A stretch of 64,000 bases of DNA from Micrasema longulum (GCA_022494885.1 JAGVSM010002666.1:84773-148772); one strand, 5' to 3'. Positions 1-11,454 are shown, numbered from the stretch's first letter. Notes: a model not told the origin generated them from the sequence alone. Numbers and translations: made by a program.

Positions 1-1483
1 ACAGACCTATTTGTATCCAATCTACCCTCCCTAAGTTGTTTGAAAAACTTGTACTTGAAAAATTAATTGCTCCTGAGCAACATGGGTTTATTACTGGTCG
101 TTCAACAGTCACTAATCTCATTTTGTACGAGAATTTTATTCCTAGTGCACTTCATAAGATGCACCAGGTCGACGCTATATACACCGACTTCAGTAAAGCC
201 TTTGACAAAGTTTGCCACTCCAACTTGTTGCAGAAACTTGGTCGACTGGGAATACGTGATGAACTCTTAAAATGGTTCATTAGTTACTTATATAATAGAA
301 AAATAGCAGTTAAAATAAATTCCCATATCTCCTATACTTTTTTAACAACAAGCGGCGTACTCCAAGGATCACACTTAGGACCTATTTTATTTTAAATTTA
401 TATAAATGATATTGTTGAAATTTTCAGCGATTTAAAATATTCACTTTTTGCTGACGACTTCAAACTTTATAGAGTTGTTAATAATACTGATGATTGCAAT
501 ACCCTGCAGACGACTCTCAACAGAATTCACGAGTGGTGTTATAAAAATAATATTTTTCTCAATATAGATAAATGCCACGTTATTTCCTTTTCTAAAAGTA
601 TGACTATTTAACTATTTGTTAAACCACGCAACAATTGAAAGAGTTAATTTATTAGGGATCTTGGCGTAATTTTTTATGATAAACTAACATTTATCAAACA
701 TTTTGACAAGATTTCAAATGAAGCGCTAAGTATTTTTTTGATTTATTTGTAGGGTTACTTATAAATCAAAAGTATCACACCAATCAAGTCACTTTATTGC
801 TCCCTGGTTAGAAGTCATTTAGAATATATTTCTCTAGTCTGTTCGCCCCATTATCGTGTACATTCTGATTCACTCGAGCGCGTCCAGAAGAAATTTCTCA
901 AATATATTAATTTTAAACTTCATATTCCAGCTGCTTTATTTAATTATAATCAATTGTTACCTTCAGAAAATCGTTTAAGACTTTCTGATAGAAGAATCCT
1001 AACTGACCTTATATTACTTTATAAAGTAATAAATTCATTAATTGACTGTCCTGATTTGCTTGAGTTGGTGTGTTTCTGTATACCTGGTCGACATACCCGC
1101 CACAGATCTCCTTTTTGTTCTGCAAGTTCTAGGACCAACTATCACATGCACTCGCCTATCCCTAGGCTCCATAGATATGGCAATCAGTATGAGGACAAGG
1201 CTGATATATTTGGTTCTGGACTTGATAATTATAAAACGAGTCTGATTTCTTTTTTCCTCTCGCAATATTATTCATAAACTTTTCTTTATATTTCAAAATG
1301 TTTTTCCTTTTTTTGTTTTTTCATATTTATGTATTAATTTCGTTAATATTTTGGGTTGCTTATGTGTATTTACCTTCTTGTTACTAATGTTAGAGTTATG
1401 CAATTTTATAATATTTTATTATGTATTTGTATATTTTTTCACATTTATGTTCAATAATATAAAAACAAATAAATAAACACTTG
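1..1483 (+). mobile_element. 5'-truncated Jockey/CR1-like non-LTR retrotransposon
   Basis: The window opens inside this element, so its 5' end is not visible. It carries the reverse-transcriptase remnant described separately, followed by about 200 bp of AT-rich 3' sequence ending in an AAATAAATAAA-type tail near 1465-1480. The tail and the order of RT motifs fix the orientation as plus. Assignment to the Jockey/CR1 group comes from motif recognition; the exact clade is uncertain. Confidence 0.8.
3..1277 (+). pseudogene. Decayed non-LTR reverse transcriptase
   Basis: The frame from base 3 reads RPICIQSTLPKLFEKLV, the usual RT motif before the palm domain, followed by a YTDFSKAFDKV block, a GVLQGSHLGP block and the FADD catalytic motif near 448-460. 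An in-frame TAA at 393-395 sits where this family normally has a leucine before YINDI, and a second stop lies near 608. After that, frameshifts are needed: DLGVIFYDKLTF near 660-690, SLVRSHLEYIS near 800, and an open C-terminal stretch from 954 to the stop at 1275-1277. In a live element this enzyme copies the element RNA at the nicked target. This copy cannot encode an active enzyme. It is confidently a non-LTR RT; the clade is an inference. Confidence 0.88.
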
Positions 1484-1489
1484 TTTACA

Positions 1490-2900
1490 CAAACTGGTAT
1501 CGAATCTTTTTTTCAAAATCAAAAACTTTCTTCCAAAAACGAAAAATGTACTCATGTAGAGCCTATGTAAAATGAAATTATGTTATATGCAACTAATATA
1601 GGGAACAAAAAATCATAATGACAAAAACAGACTACAAAGAGAGCAAAATAAAATATTAAAGTAAATATATTACCTCCCTTCTCAAACAGCAAGTAGAGAA
1701 CTCCTTTATCAAACTAAACAATTAAATAAAACCGATCTCTTTCAACTAGAATCTTTAAAATGTATTCATAAATTAGCCACTGATCTAATTGCACACAAAG
1801 TCTAAATCTTGAAAAATATTGTAGCAAACATGGACTCACAGCAATCTGAAATGAGACAAGGACAGTCGAGACTAATAAACCAGAGACTGAAATTAAACAA
1901 TAAACTACTAGAAAAAACTAAACAAAATACCTTTACAAAAGATGTGAAAAATACTATCCTTAACAATAGAATATAAATTTAAAAAATAAAAGATATTTTG
2001 TAAAACGAATGTAATCCGCACGGGTTTATAAGTAAATTTTAAGTAAACAAAAAACAATTAAAGCAAAGGTCAGTCATGATTACCACCATTGTCATTTTCC
2101 GTATTTTGACATTTCGTCATGATTGTAGTTTAACGAAGCGTGTGACTTTCTTCAAATTTGAATGAGAGTGGTTTAATTATTTGTTTTGATACTTTATGTC
2201 ACTGATAGGTGCGCAGTATATAATTTAAAACTTGGGTTAGTTTATAAACCTGGAATAAAAAGCCCATATATAAAATTTTCAAGATCAAATATGAAAGAAA
2301 GTCAATTTTGCACATCCATAGTCATTCTACGGTCACGACGGTACAAATTAGCGGGTACCCGGTTCTATCTTTTAAATGTCATAAAAACTCACCAGCTTGA
2401 ACTTGTGACGTTGCTAGGTGTGTTTTTTCGACGTTTCGGTGGGGGTTTTCAAAACTACGAAATTTTGAAAAATTGATACATTAAATTTTTTATTTTTTTT
2501 TTGCATACTTTGATATCCATAGTACCCGCATAAAATATTAAAATAGATCACAGAACTTCCTCGTTACAAAAAATCGTTGTACTTGCGTCTCAAAAAACTA
2601 GCATTTCATGTATAAAAATGAATAAAAGATCCGATTTTAGGGCAACTTTTACATGAGATCAGTTTTTTGGTAAAACCTTTTTGGAATAATCCCTTAGAAG
2701 GGGCAAGTTTTAGGCCCGAGGACTCTCGGTACTACTCAAAATGTTTCAAGTGTAACTAACAACTTTTACACCAGACTTAAAAGTTTAGTTAGATCAATTT
2801 CTCGCTTCGAATTGCTAAAAAGGTCGTGGGATAATGGAAAACGAACGCAAAAAATCCCAGTGGGAATTACGTAACGGGAAATAGATAAAATAGGTGTAAA
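1490..2900. other. No recognisable gene
   Basis: AT-rich sequence with no open frame longer than about 95 codons and no motif I recognise. The longest frame, 2186-2476 on the plus strand, encodes a peptide without recognisable domains and is probably chance. Confidence 0.5.
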
Positions 2901-2904
2901 TTAT

Positions 2905-2965
2905 GTTCGCCATGCAGGTCAGCGCGTTTGCCTATCATTCAATAGGTCTCAGATTCAATTTAAAT
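2905..2965 (+). repeat. Possible tRNA-derived SINE head
   Basis: A short stretch with a tRNA-like order: GGTCAGCGCGTTTGCC (A-box-like) followed by CTCAGATTCAATTT (a decayed B box). It resembles the SINE heads seen elsewhere in this window but is short and degraded. Confidence 0.3.
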
Positions 2966-3534
2966 TAAATTGTCAGAACTTATTTTCTGTTTTTTCATTC
3001 AAAAACATTTTTTTGTATTTTTTACTAAATAGCGATCGCACCACTTACTAAATGAGAGGTGATCAGTTGAATGAGTTGTTAGTTCAGGGATTTTCAATGT
3101 GCAATTTGCGTTTTTTACAATGCTGATGAATTTCAATACAGATACTCACCTTATACTGGGGTTCTCCAAAACTTTGTTTAGAGTTCTCCTCGTGGGAGGT
3201 TCTAAGGAATGTTTAGGGTGAACAAAGCGCTTGATCATGATTAAGTGATGGGTGCGGTGATACTTTGGGTTTTTAAACTTGCAGAATAAACAGTTATTTG
3301 CACGGTGGAAGGATTCGAATTGCTTACTGCGAACACTTAAATATATTATACACGGTTGTGCGTATACTTAATGATATGCACTTGTATTGACAGTTCGTAT
3401 TTTATTGTCTGAGAAAAAATGATAATTACGCATGGTGAGAACTGTGACATTATTTTAAAAGTTCAGCAGGTAATTATAAATTGAATAAAGCAACCTACGT
3501 GATGTATTTAGTGCAACCTGTAAGCATGTTGGGA

Positions 3535-3870
3535 TAGGGCCAGACCGTGAAATTTCAGAGGAACATTCGTAATGGTGAACTATAAAAACTTTATTGCCGT
3601 GGTTTAAATAGCCCTGATTACAAATCAATCGAAAATCTTTGGTCAATACTAAGAGCTAAAATACTAAGATTAAAATCCCAGACAGCAAAAAAGCTGAAAA
3701 AAGCACTTAAAATTACATGGGATGAAGAGATTTTAGAAACAACTATTGAAGTTTAGATTCAGCAATGCCGTCTCGAATTGCTGCCGCCATTAAGGCAAAA
3801 GAAGGAGCCCCAAAAAAATTGAAAATGTATTATTTAGTATATTTTGATAATGTTTATTGAATTTGAATAA
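3535..3870 (+). pseudogene. Tc1-like transposase C-terminal remnant
   Basis: Across three shifted frames the sequence reads SPDYKSIENLWSILRAKIL, matching the SPDLNPIEN-W block around the last catalytic acidic residue of Tc1/mariner-family DDE transposases. It then reads LKKALKITWDEE and SAMPSRIAAAIKAK, the usual C-terminal tail containing a conserved MP-R motif. Live enzymes of this family cut and paste the element at TA sites. The N-terminal DNA-binding domain and the first two catalytic residues are absent, and at least two frameshifts separate the blocks. I did not identify the terminal inverted repeats. Confidence 0.8.
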
Positions 3871-4097
3871 ATAAATTAAAGTGATTAAAACTGGAAATCT
3901 ATTATTCCGTTACTATTAATATGTATTAACTTCAAATAAAAAATCTCAACACGAGAAAAGGCAAGCTAAACGACTGAACTTAATTTTATTTAAAAAAAAA
4001 ACATAAAGATAAAATTTACAGGTAATGCAATTTATGGAAAACCTCAAAATATGAATTAAAATTTTTGTGACCGCTACCGTTTTAAAAATTAAAATTA

Positions 4098-4325
4098 TTA
4101 AGGGTTAGAATATTGATGGATGTCTTAAACAAAGAAGACGTGGTAAGACCAAATTTAACAAAAACTTGAAGACGAACATATCAAAAGTAGGAATAATCAG
4201 CGTGTGTACATGAGAATATGTATGAATGCAGAGGAAACTAGGTCTGTATGCAAAAGAAGAGTGATATAGCATTATATCCTCTTTGCCCGATAACGGCGTG
4301 ATGGTTTGTTTGTTAAACATTAAGG
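4098..4325 (+). mobile_element. RTE-like LINE 3' fragment
   Basis: Starts in the KEDVV block and continues through RICMNAEETRSVCKRR to a TTTGTTTGTT tail. The same C-terminal layout occurs at 36953-37160, 61615-61765 and 63690-63793. It is 5'-truncated and non-coding. Confidence 0.7.
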
Positions 4326-4689
4326 GATCCAAGTTGAGTTAAAAACAAATATTTAAAAAAAATAATAGAAAAGCTATTTAATTTACAAGAATAATATCAA
4401 AGAAAAGGTGCCAGGAAATGTGAATTATTAGTCTTATCGTCGCCTTAGTTCGTTTTTATCTAACAGACCATAACCCAAATCTGAAGAAATATAACTTTTT
4501 AGTATTTCTTACAAAATACGCAAAAGTATAAAATGGGCACAAGTAACGACAAAATTAGTTTAAAAAATCCGTTAAACAATCTAAAAATTATTTTTTTTCA
4601 TTGAAATCTTATAAATAAAGGCTTTCTTGGAACTCCTTTACATTTAATTTAATTGAGATAAAAATGGTCAATTGGACAAACACAAACTA

Positions 4690-4800
4690 AAGCGACGTAA
4701 TGGTAATCGAGGAACAGAATATTATTATTTCCGAGTCAATGTGAAGGAACATTATGAGGTATTTGTTGGAGAATAGTCAGGACCTCAAATGAACTATTTA
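4690..4800 (-). mobile_element. LINE RT C-terminal fragment
   Basis: The minus strand reads LTILQQIPHNVPSH and GNNNILFLD, matching residue for residue most of the segment in the longer LINE at 18300-18985. Only about 110 bp is preserved. Confidence 0.6.
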
Positions 4801-4809
4801 GTATTTTAA

Positions 4810-5930
4810 ATCCAATGTTTTTTTTTCATATTTTTTTTTTTCTTTTATTTTTATCTTTTATTTATAAAGTTTTAGATCTAAATCTTTAAAGGTACTTTTA
4901 ATTTTACTAGATATATACGCATTTTATTTATTTTTTAATTTAAAATTTTATTTTTGGATATTTTTTATTTAGATTTTTTTTTATTTGTGTTATTTTATTC
5001 ATTATGTTTTTGTTGCAATTAAGAGCACCCACCATTTTTCTTTCTGTTTTATTAAAAAAAAAACATGAATCATTGTTTAATGCCTTTGCATTAAAACGAT
5101 AATCAATGTTTTTTCTTAAATTAAACTGTAGTTTTTTACTCTCTTCTTTTTAATACTTTTGAATAATTTTAAACTGTTTCACATTGTTTCAATTGAGGTT
5201 TTATTTGTGCCTATACTCTTTTATTTAAGTTTTTAAAAACACTTATGTCTGATCACCCGGTGACAAACTATTTGTTCATGGTTTGTCGGGACAATTATTG
5301 CTTAATATTTTACATTTTACAATCTTTAGTAATATTGTTTAACTTTTTCAAATTAAACTATGTGAAAAAAATCATTTAAAAGACTCGATGGATTACGAAA
5401 AAAAAACTCGTACAGGTTTTGTTATGGGTTTTGTAACTCGACGACTCATGACTCAAGTACGTATACTCGTATGCATGTATTATATTGCATGTTGCATTTA
5501 GGTTAGTGGGATAACATACTCTCCTTATCCAGGATATCCGTAATCTCTCCCGAAACTTAAATCTGTACAAAGACTCAACTATATATTTGATTCCATAATC
5601 TGCCGTACAAATACAGTATGGTAAAAGTTGTGTACTAAGCTGAATTCATAATTAATATTATTACTAGCCTGTTCATCCCACCGTTATGAGTGTGATCACA
5701 TTGCCCAGGATTCGCGACGTAGACGTGGATAAGAGCGTTAAACTGTACGGAAAAGTTTATTAAAAATGTACAGAAAAAAAGATATCCGATTTACTAAGCG
5801 TCAACGGATTACTTGTCAAAAATGACCGAGAATAAGCGGAAGATAACATCTAAAACTCAAGATGATACAAGAATTTGGCTCAGTTTATTAATAAACCACT
5901 GAATTTCCTCATTATGTGCTAAATAAAGGA
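4810..5930. other. AT-rich, no recognisable gene
   Basis: Long T-rich and A-rich runs between 4810 and 5120, then unremarkable sequence. The minus frame at 5376-5570 has no recognisable motif. Nothing here is supported as a gene. Confidence 0.5.
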
Positions 5931-5939
5931 AACGTTAAC

Positions 5940-6068
5940 GGAAAAATATTTAAGCGAGTACAAATTTCAAGTGAGTAAACATTTCATATTAATATTTCGT
6001 GTCCATTCTGCCCAGGAATCAAACCTGGGATCTTAATAATGGTAGACGAACACTTTAATCACTCGATT
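5940..6068 (-). repeat. tRNA-derived SINE, family B
   Basis: On the minus strand a tRNA-like head (GTTCGTCTACCATTATTAAG, then B box GGTTTGATTCC) is followed by GACACGAAATATTAATATG. The same head-plus-body layout occurs at 42300-42482 and 42803-42960. The B box is intact and the A box is decayed. Confidence 0.6.
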
Positions 6069-6499
6069 CCCTTTACAAGGATTTTTATCTGTGAGCAGCC
6101 ATCGAGTCGAACACAATCTTCCGGGTTCTGGTTTTATTTCGCTTACAAGACTGTATTTTTTATCCGTCTGGACACAGATAAACCAAACTAGTACTATTTA
6201 TTGAGGTATTTCGTATTTAGAAACACATGTGATTTGTTCATATTGTATTCCTCACAGCAAATTAACACTGTTTTATAAAATCTTAATATAAAATAACAAC
6301 ATTCTATTAAAGAAAAAAAAGTTTTTTGTGAGAAACAAACCAATAGAAAAACCTACTGTCTTAAAATGGTTTCGGATATGTAGAGGAATGTATTTTTACT
6401 CTAGTTCATCCCCCGTTAACTCCGGTAAACGTGGAACGTTCATTTTCATTTTTTTATGAAAATATTTTGACCGTTTGCTTTCACTGTTGATCTTAAACA

Positions 6500-6662
6500 A
6501 GACCATGACAGATGCTAAGCCCTGTATATGCCTAAACTTCTATATTACCTTGTAAAAAATGTTCCTTATATCTGTCGTAATATATTAATATTAATAAATC
6601 TCAAAGGAGTTGAATCCAGTTCTTGTAAACAAAAATTTGGATGGAATCAAAATATTGTTAAA
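6500..6662 (-). repeat. Family Z repeat, partial
   Basis: Contains the diagnostic AAGCCCTGTATATGCCTA segment, the ATGTTCCTTATATCTGTCG segment, and the terminal module GAGTTGAATCCAGTTCTTG ending near AAAATATTGTT. Only one end of the repeat is present. Confidence 0.65.
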
Positions 6663-7071
6663 AAATAAAATTTGGTTGCATACGCGTTCAAGAAAATTAT
6701 TTTTGTTTTAAAAGTAAATAAAAATGGACAATAAAAAAGAAGGAATAGAATTGTTTAAATAAATTCAAATTTTAAATAAAAATAAAACAAATATGATTTA
6801 TCATATAAATAAAGGACGAGTGATACTTTAATCCAGAAATTGTGAATATCCACGACTAGTTTCATCGCTTTCGCGACATTCTCGAGACTGGTATATTTAT
6901 TAAGGAGTTTAATGTATTTATACAAAACAAAGTTAAGGATAGATAATTCGAAATTATATGAAAGCAAATTAAATAAAGTTATTTTTATTTTAAGGATCAT
7001 TATCAACATTTTTTTATAAAATAAATTACAATGAACTTCCATCAAGAGTTTTCACTTACAAACTTAAATGT

Positions 7072-7440
7072 TTTATTTATTTATTTATACATCAACGGTT
7101 CAAAGAACTTTTTACAAAAAAATAATAATTTACAGAAATAATCACAGCAGTGCACAATAATCATGTAGTACAAAGTAAGAAATAATAGAATAATTAAAAC
7201 TAAAAAAATTAGTAAACATATAATACAAAAAGTTAAAAAGAAACATAACATTTCTTTATAAAAGAAAGCAATAACTATGAGAAAATTTTATGTACTAAAT
7301 ATTAATATAACACAGTAAAGTTGAGAATAACTAGATAATAATAATAAAAAAATTGATACAACATAAGTACTTAAAAAAATAAAAGTTTTTTGAGCAATAA
7401 AACAAAAATTAAAATATTTAAATTTCTAAATGATAATACC
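7072..7440 (-). mobile_element. LINE 3' tail and 3' UTR
   Basis: TTTATTTATTTAT is followed by the small hairpin GTTC-AAA-GAAC and then TTTTTACAAAAA. This tail-hairpin-poly(A)-like order recurs at many LINE ends here. The remaining roughly 300 bp is AT-rich UTR-like sequence without coding motifs. Confidence 0.6.
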
Positions 7441-7444
7441 TCTA

Positions 7445-8435
7445 GTTAGTGAAATCATCATCATCATCAGTTGGTTGGAAGAAGTCGCCATTTGGCAATA
7501 AATCCAAAAGTTTAAAAAGAAATGTGTTTTTTTTCCGCTTTTTTTATTTAAATCGTTCGCTGTTGATAGTATCTTCAACCCCCATATTTTGTCCACAAAG
7601 ATTTGGGGCTCAAAATATTAAAATATTTTAGGCAAACAATTTTATAAATCTTAAGATGATGTTTTAAGAACCAGAGTACATGCGGTTGGATAATGTCAAG
7701 ATATTCCGTAAAGCAACAGTAAGGAAACCGGAAACAGACTGGATTAGTACGTTTCCCGGATGTAATCGGGATCTTGGTTGGCAGTGCCTGGATATGTATT
7801 ATTTATTCAAACACTATGCCAACCATCATCAAAGAGGACACAGAAACAAACCTTTACCACCTACCAGATTGGCTTGTAATGAATTTACAGAAAGCATTTC
7901 AATAGAGATGGAAAGTATTAATTAATGATTTCAGCTCTTTGACTTCATAAAATTCAACACTGAAAGCCCCCTCCATTCACCCGAATCAGTTATAGAGCTT
8001 TGTGGCTTTTTTTTCAAAAATTTGAGGTCCCGCTAACCGGGTTTGGGACCCTTGTCTAGTGTCTTGGACTAAGTTTGAGCCCCACATTACCACAAGCTGA
8101 TTCTTTTATTTAAGTGAGTTATTTACACCTCGTTGAAAATAGCCCTAAATAACGTTTCGACAAATCGTAAGGCCCATTTTTTCCTTAAAAAAATAATTTA
8201 ATCTTTATTATACGGATAATTTTGAAAAAAGCCATTCCTCATAAAAAAAATCTCGTTAAAACAAATAATTGCTTTCAACGCTGTATTGAACCCAGTGATT
8301 GGGAAAATCTCATTTTCCTAATAGGGAAATTCAAAGTTTTTTTTTTTCAATTTCAATTAATAAGGATCTATGAAATACGGTCGAGTAAATATTATTTTTT
8401 TTACTACATATTAGTAGCATGTATTTTTTTATATA
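7445..8435. other. No recognisable gene
   Basis: Begins with a short CAT run and a GCCATTTGGC hairpin segment (near 7488) that also occurs near 53260. An 81-codon plus frame at 7680-7925 shows no recognised domain, and neither does the alternative frame. I would not call a gene here. Confidence 0.4.
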
Positions 8436-8438
8436 TAT

Positions 8439-8535
8439 ACAGGTGTTCTTTAAGCCCTGTCACATCCGAAACCACGATGATCAGTATGGGCAAAAAGACA
8501 TATTGGCATATTTAAGAAAATATTTAGAACGAAGA
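8439..8535 (+). repeat. Partial copy of TA-flanked inverted-repeat element
   Basis: CAGGTGTTCTTTAAGCC and ACCACGATGATCAGTATG match one arm of the complete element at 11157-11407. The other arm is missing. Confidence 0.65.
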
Positions 8536-8564
8536 AAATTTGTAAAAATAAAATATTAAAAATA

Positions 8565-8680
8565 ACAAATGGTTGCTTACTTCTGCAGGGGAGAAGCGAG
8601 GGGGGCGCGACCGCGTGGTTAACGGTGTGTCTGATTCCCTTCTCCTCGTTTCTCTCCCGCAGAAGTTAGCAACCATTTGT
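8565..8680. mobile_element. 116-bp inverted-repeat element (MITE-like)
   Basis: The two 37-bp ends are inverted copies, starting ACAAATGGTTGCT on both strands and continuing into the cytosine/guanine-rich ACTTCTGC segment. About 42 bp separates the arms. It is GC-rich compared with its surroundings and too small to encode anything. I could not define a clean target duplication. Confidence 0.75.
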
Positions 8681-8689
8681 TTTTTTTAT

Positions 8690-9520
8690 ATAATTATAAG
8701 ATAAAAAATAAATACAAAACCGGAGTACCAAAATTTAGAATATGTCTTAAGTGTGTATTTTATTTTTACTACGTATTTTACTGGTTTAAAAAAAAAACAT
8801 GTTTGTACTACGTTTTAATTACATTTTTTACTGTTTTTGTGCCATGTATTTTACTATGATTTTAATTACGATTTTTACCTTTATTTATTGTTTTAATGTA
8901 TTGATTACTGTTTTTTTAAATATTTTTTTGATTACCTTAGAACGGAGAAAATAACTCTTGTTAGATAGTCGAAGCAACTCTGTATACATGTATAATTTTA
9001 TGTATAAAATATGGTAGTAAATAAATAAAATAAATATATCATAATTCAAATTGAACTTCGCCATTCAGTGCCCCCAAAATAGAAAATTTTTCTCATCGCA
9101 TCAAAGGTAGGTCCATTTCCGTGCTCCTTTCCTCGATTAAAATATTTTTAACCTTTTACAAAACTGAATGAAATTTGTATTTTCGCGACAGTTCGCTTTT
9201 CGTTAGTGTCTTTGAATGCGTTTTTTTTAACCTCAATTTTTTTTCTTGGTTTTATAGCATTTTTCTTCGATTAAGACATCTATTACTTATATTATTTTAC
9301 ATTTGCTGTTTTAATTCAATCTGAAAACCTTTTTTTAATTTTAAAAGAGATAAAAACTTTTATTTTTACTGAAAGAGTTTTTTAGCGAAATTCGGAAAAA
9401 GGTCAACACATCTCAACAGAAGACCTGACCAGAACTTTTTGATTTTGCAGCTTTATCCCCTTACCGGCTTCATGTTTCGGAGCAAATTTTAAGCCGAGCC
9501 GTAAACTAATGATATCTAAT
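8690..9520. other. AT-rich, no recognisable gene
   Basis: A TAAATAAATAAAATAAA run near 9010-9032 could be the 3' tail of a plus-strand LINE, but no RT motif was found upstream. The rest shows nothing I can identify. Confidence 0.4.
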
Positions 9521-9521
9521 A

Positions 9522-9770
9522 TTTTTATTTATTTAATTTTACAATACGCCCAAGGGGCATGTACAAAAATTATACAGGTAAGTACAAACATAGTAAGTAA
9601 TAATTTTAAAAATAAACAAAACATATTTTTTGTATACATACAGAAACAATAAAAAGCATACTACAATGAAAAATAAGTGAAATTTAGCATAGTAAAAAAG
9701 AAAAAAATATGGAAGTATGAAAAATTTTAGAAATAGCAAATTGTAAATTACTTGTAAAGAATTTAAACAA
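9522..9770 (-). mobile_element. LINE 3' tail
   Basis: TTTATTTATTTAATTTTACAA is followed by the GCCC-AAG-GGGC type hairpin and AAAAATTATACAGG. Further upstream on the minus strand is UTR-like sequence without RT motifs. Confidence 0.6.
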
Positions 9771-9773
9771 AAT

Positions 9774-9842
9774 ATACAGGTGCTCTTTAAACCCTGTCAC
9801 ATCCGAAACCACGATGATCAGTATGGGCAAGAAGACATATTA
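9774..9842 (+). repeat. Partial copy of TA-flanked inverted-repeat element
   Basis: CAGGTGCTCTTTAAACC plus ACCACGATGATCAGTATG, one arm only, as at 8439-8535. It abuts a LINE tail. Confidence 0.65.
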
Positions 9843-10007
9843 CAAATAATAAAAATTATTTCACAGTAAGTATATGTATATAATAATATAATATATGGTA
9901 CACAAAAATATTTGGAAAAAATCTTACAAAAATGCATATTTTAAAAACGGTTTATCATTATTGACAACAGGCGTGCATTGAACAGGGTAAAAATTATTTA
10001 ATTTTTC

Positions 10008-10075
10008 AAATTTTATTTATATTTTTTATGCATTAAACGCCTTAAGGGCTTTTACAAAAAATAGCAGTTTACTGA
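10008..10075 (-). mobile_element. LINE 3' tail
   Basis: TTATTTATATTTTTTATGC precedes the hairpin GCCTTAAGGGC and TTTTACAAAAAATAG, the same order as the other LINE ends in the window. Confidence 0.55.
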
Positions 10076-10578
10076 TCGACTTGGCGTTTATTTTTTAACG
10101 CTCCGTATTATAATTTAAATATCATTTGATTTGAGTTCACTTATTTTATTGATTAATTTTTTATAACAAAAACGAAAAATTTGTTTCGCCTTGTGAGGAC
10201 ATTTTCAAACGAATATGAAGATTGAATAGACCGAAGGTCGATACACAGGGCCATATTCTATAACTAATTCGTATCGTAAATTCATTCGTATCGTATGAGA
10301 GGGAACGAGAGCGAAATACAACGTTGATTGCATTAAAGTAAGATGGTATTATATGACAAACGAACGAAAGAACTTTAAAAATGAGATATTAATGTTATCA
10401 GGTGCAGTAAGGTCCATTATTTGTTCTGCTAAAAACGTCTAGATCACTTTCATACAAAAACCAGAATTAATCACCCTCTGAAAATGGCGTCGATCACAAA
10501 AGCGGCATTTCTCAATTTGCAGAAAACACCCACGGCACTTAAATGTAATCAATTGGTTTCTTTTATGGGTGATACCAT

Positions 10579-10696
10579 GTCTGTTGGATTTGTTCCGACG
10601 TTTCGGCTACCATTGCAGGAGCCATCTTCAGGGTAAACTGAGTGTGAAGATGGCTCCTGCAATGGTAGCCGAAACGTCGGAACAAATCCAACAGAC
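10579..10696. repeat. Perfect 52-bp inverted repeat with hammerhead-like motif
   Basis: Bases 10579-10630 and 10645-10696 are perfect inverted copies separated by 14 bp; weaker pairing extends a further 15-20 bp outward. On the minus strand, CTGAAGA (10625-10631) is followed by a pairing stretch, GAAAC and GTC (10597-10604), the order of conserved boxes in a hammerhead ribozyme. The plus-strand arm has G in place of the first C of that box. A diverged single arm lies at 38200-38295. Whether either folds or cleaves is unknown. Confidence 0.7.
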
Positions 10697-11156
10697 CCAG
10701 TATCATCCAAAAATAAACAAATTGATAACAATGACAGTGAAAACCTTCGCATCTACATAAATGTTACTTTAAAAATCATTAAAACTGCTCAAATTTATAA
10801 TTAGATTCTTGTTTGTAAAATGAAAAAAAAAAAAGAATGTTTTCATTGTTTATCATTTGTTTAAGTCAAAAACATTCCGACTGTCGCGTCGTGTAGATTT
10901 GATTATTCACTCTTTTCACAAAAGTGCTATTATCTCAGTTTCACTTTTCTATGGCTGGTCGATTTCTGCATAACAACGTTCAAGTGTGACTGAATAAGCC
11001 TGCAGTTAATTAAAGGTACTTAAGAATAATTTGACGTTTCATGTTCAGTGTGATCAATGATAATAATGATGGGAAAAACCAATAGTTAAGTGCAAGACCA
11101 GATGGTCACTTAGTGTAAGGGTATTCAGGTTAAATGTCATAAAATAATTGTATATA

Positions 11157-11407
11157 CAGGGTGTTCTTTAAACCCTGTCACATACGAAACCACGATGATC
11201 AGTATGAGTAAGAAGACATATTGACACATCAAAATACGTTTTTAGAATGACTATAATCTTAAAAAAAAAAAAAAATGTTTTTTTAAAAATATTTTATTTT
11301 TAAAAAATTTCTTCGTTCTAAATATTTTTTTTAAATATGCTAATATATCTTCTTGCTCATACTGATCATCGTGGTTCCGGATGTGACATGGTTTTAAGAA
11401 CACCCTG
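11157..11407. mobile_element. 251-bp TA-flanked MITE
   Basis: Begins CAGGGTGTTCTTTAAACC and ends with its inverted counterpart. The two ends pair over roughly 75 bp, including ACCACGATGATCAGTATG and its complement. Both sides are flanked by TATA, consistent with a TA target duplication as in Tc1/mariner-type elements. The centre is poly(A)/poly(T), and no coding sequence is present. Solo arms lie at 8439 and 9774. Confidence 0.8.
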
Positions 11408-11410
11408 TAT

Positions 11411-11454
11411 ATGTCGACCGGTTTCGAGACGTACCCGTCTCTTCGCCAGGACAC
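11411..11454 (-). ncRNA. Hammerhead-ribozyme-like motif, probably inactive
   Basis: Read on the minus strand: TGTC, CTGGCGA, one unpaired A, GAGAC-loop-GTCTC, GAAAC, CG, GTC, then GACAT. TGTC pairs with GACA as stem I, GAGAC with GTCTC as stem II, and ACCGGT is a self-complementary stem III. This is the hammerhead layout, but the usual CTGANGA box has G for A at its fourth position, and one extra base precedes stem II. Either could abolish cleavage. The resemblance is seen in the sequence; function is not shown. Confidence 0.4.

Noticed and set aside
7680..7925. Small host gene of 81 codons
   Set aside because: No recognised domain, no splice or promoter evidence, and alternative frames look equally plausible.
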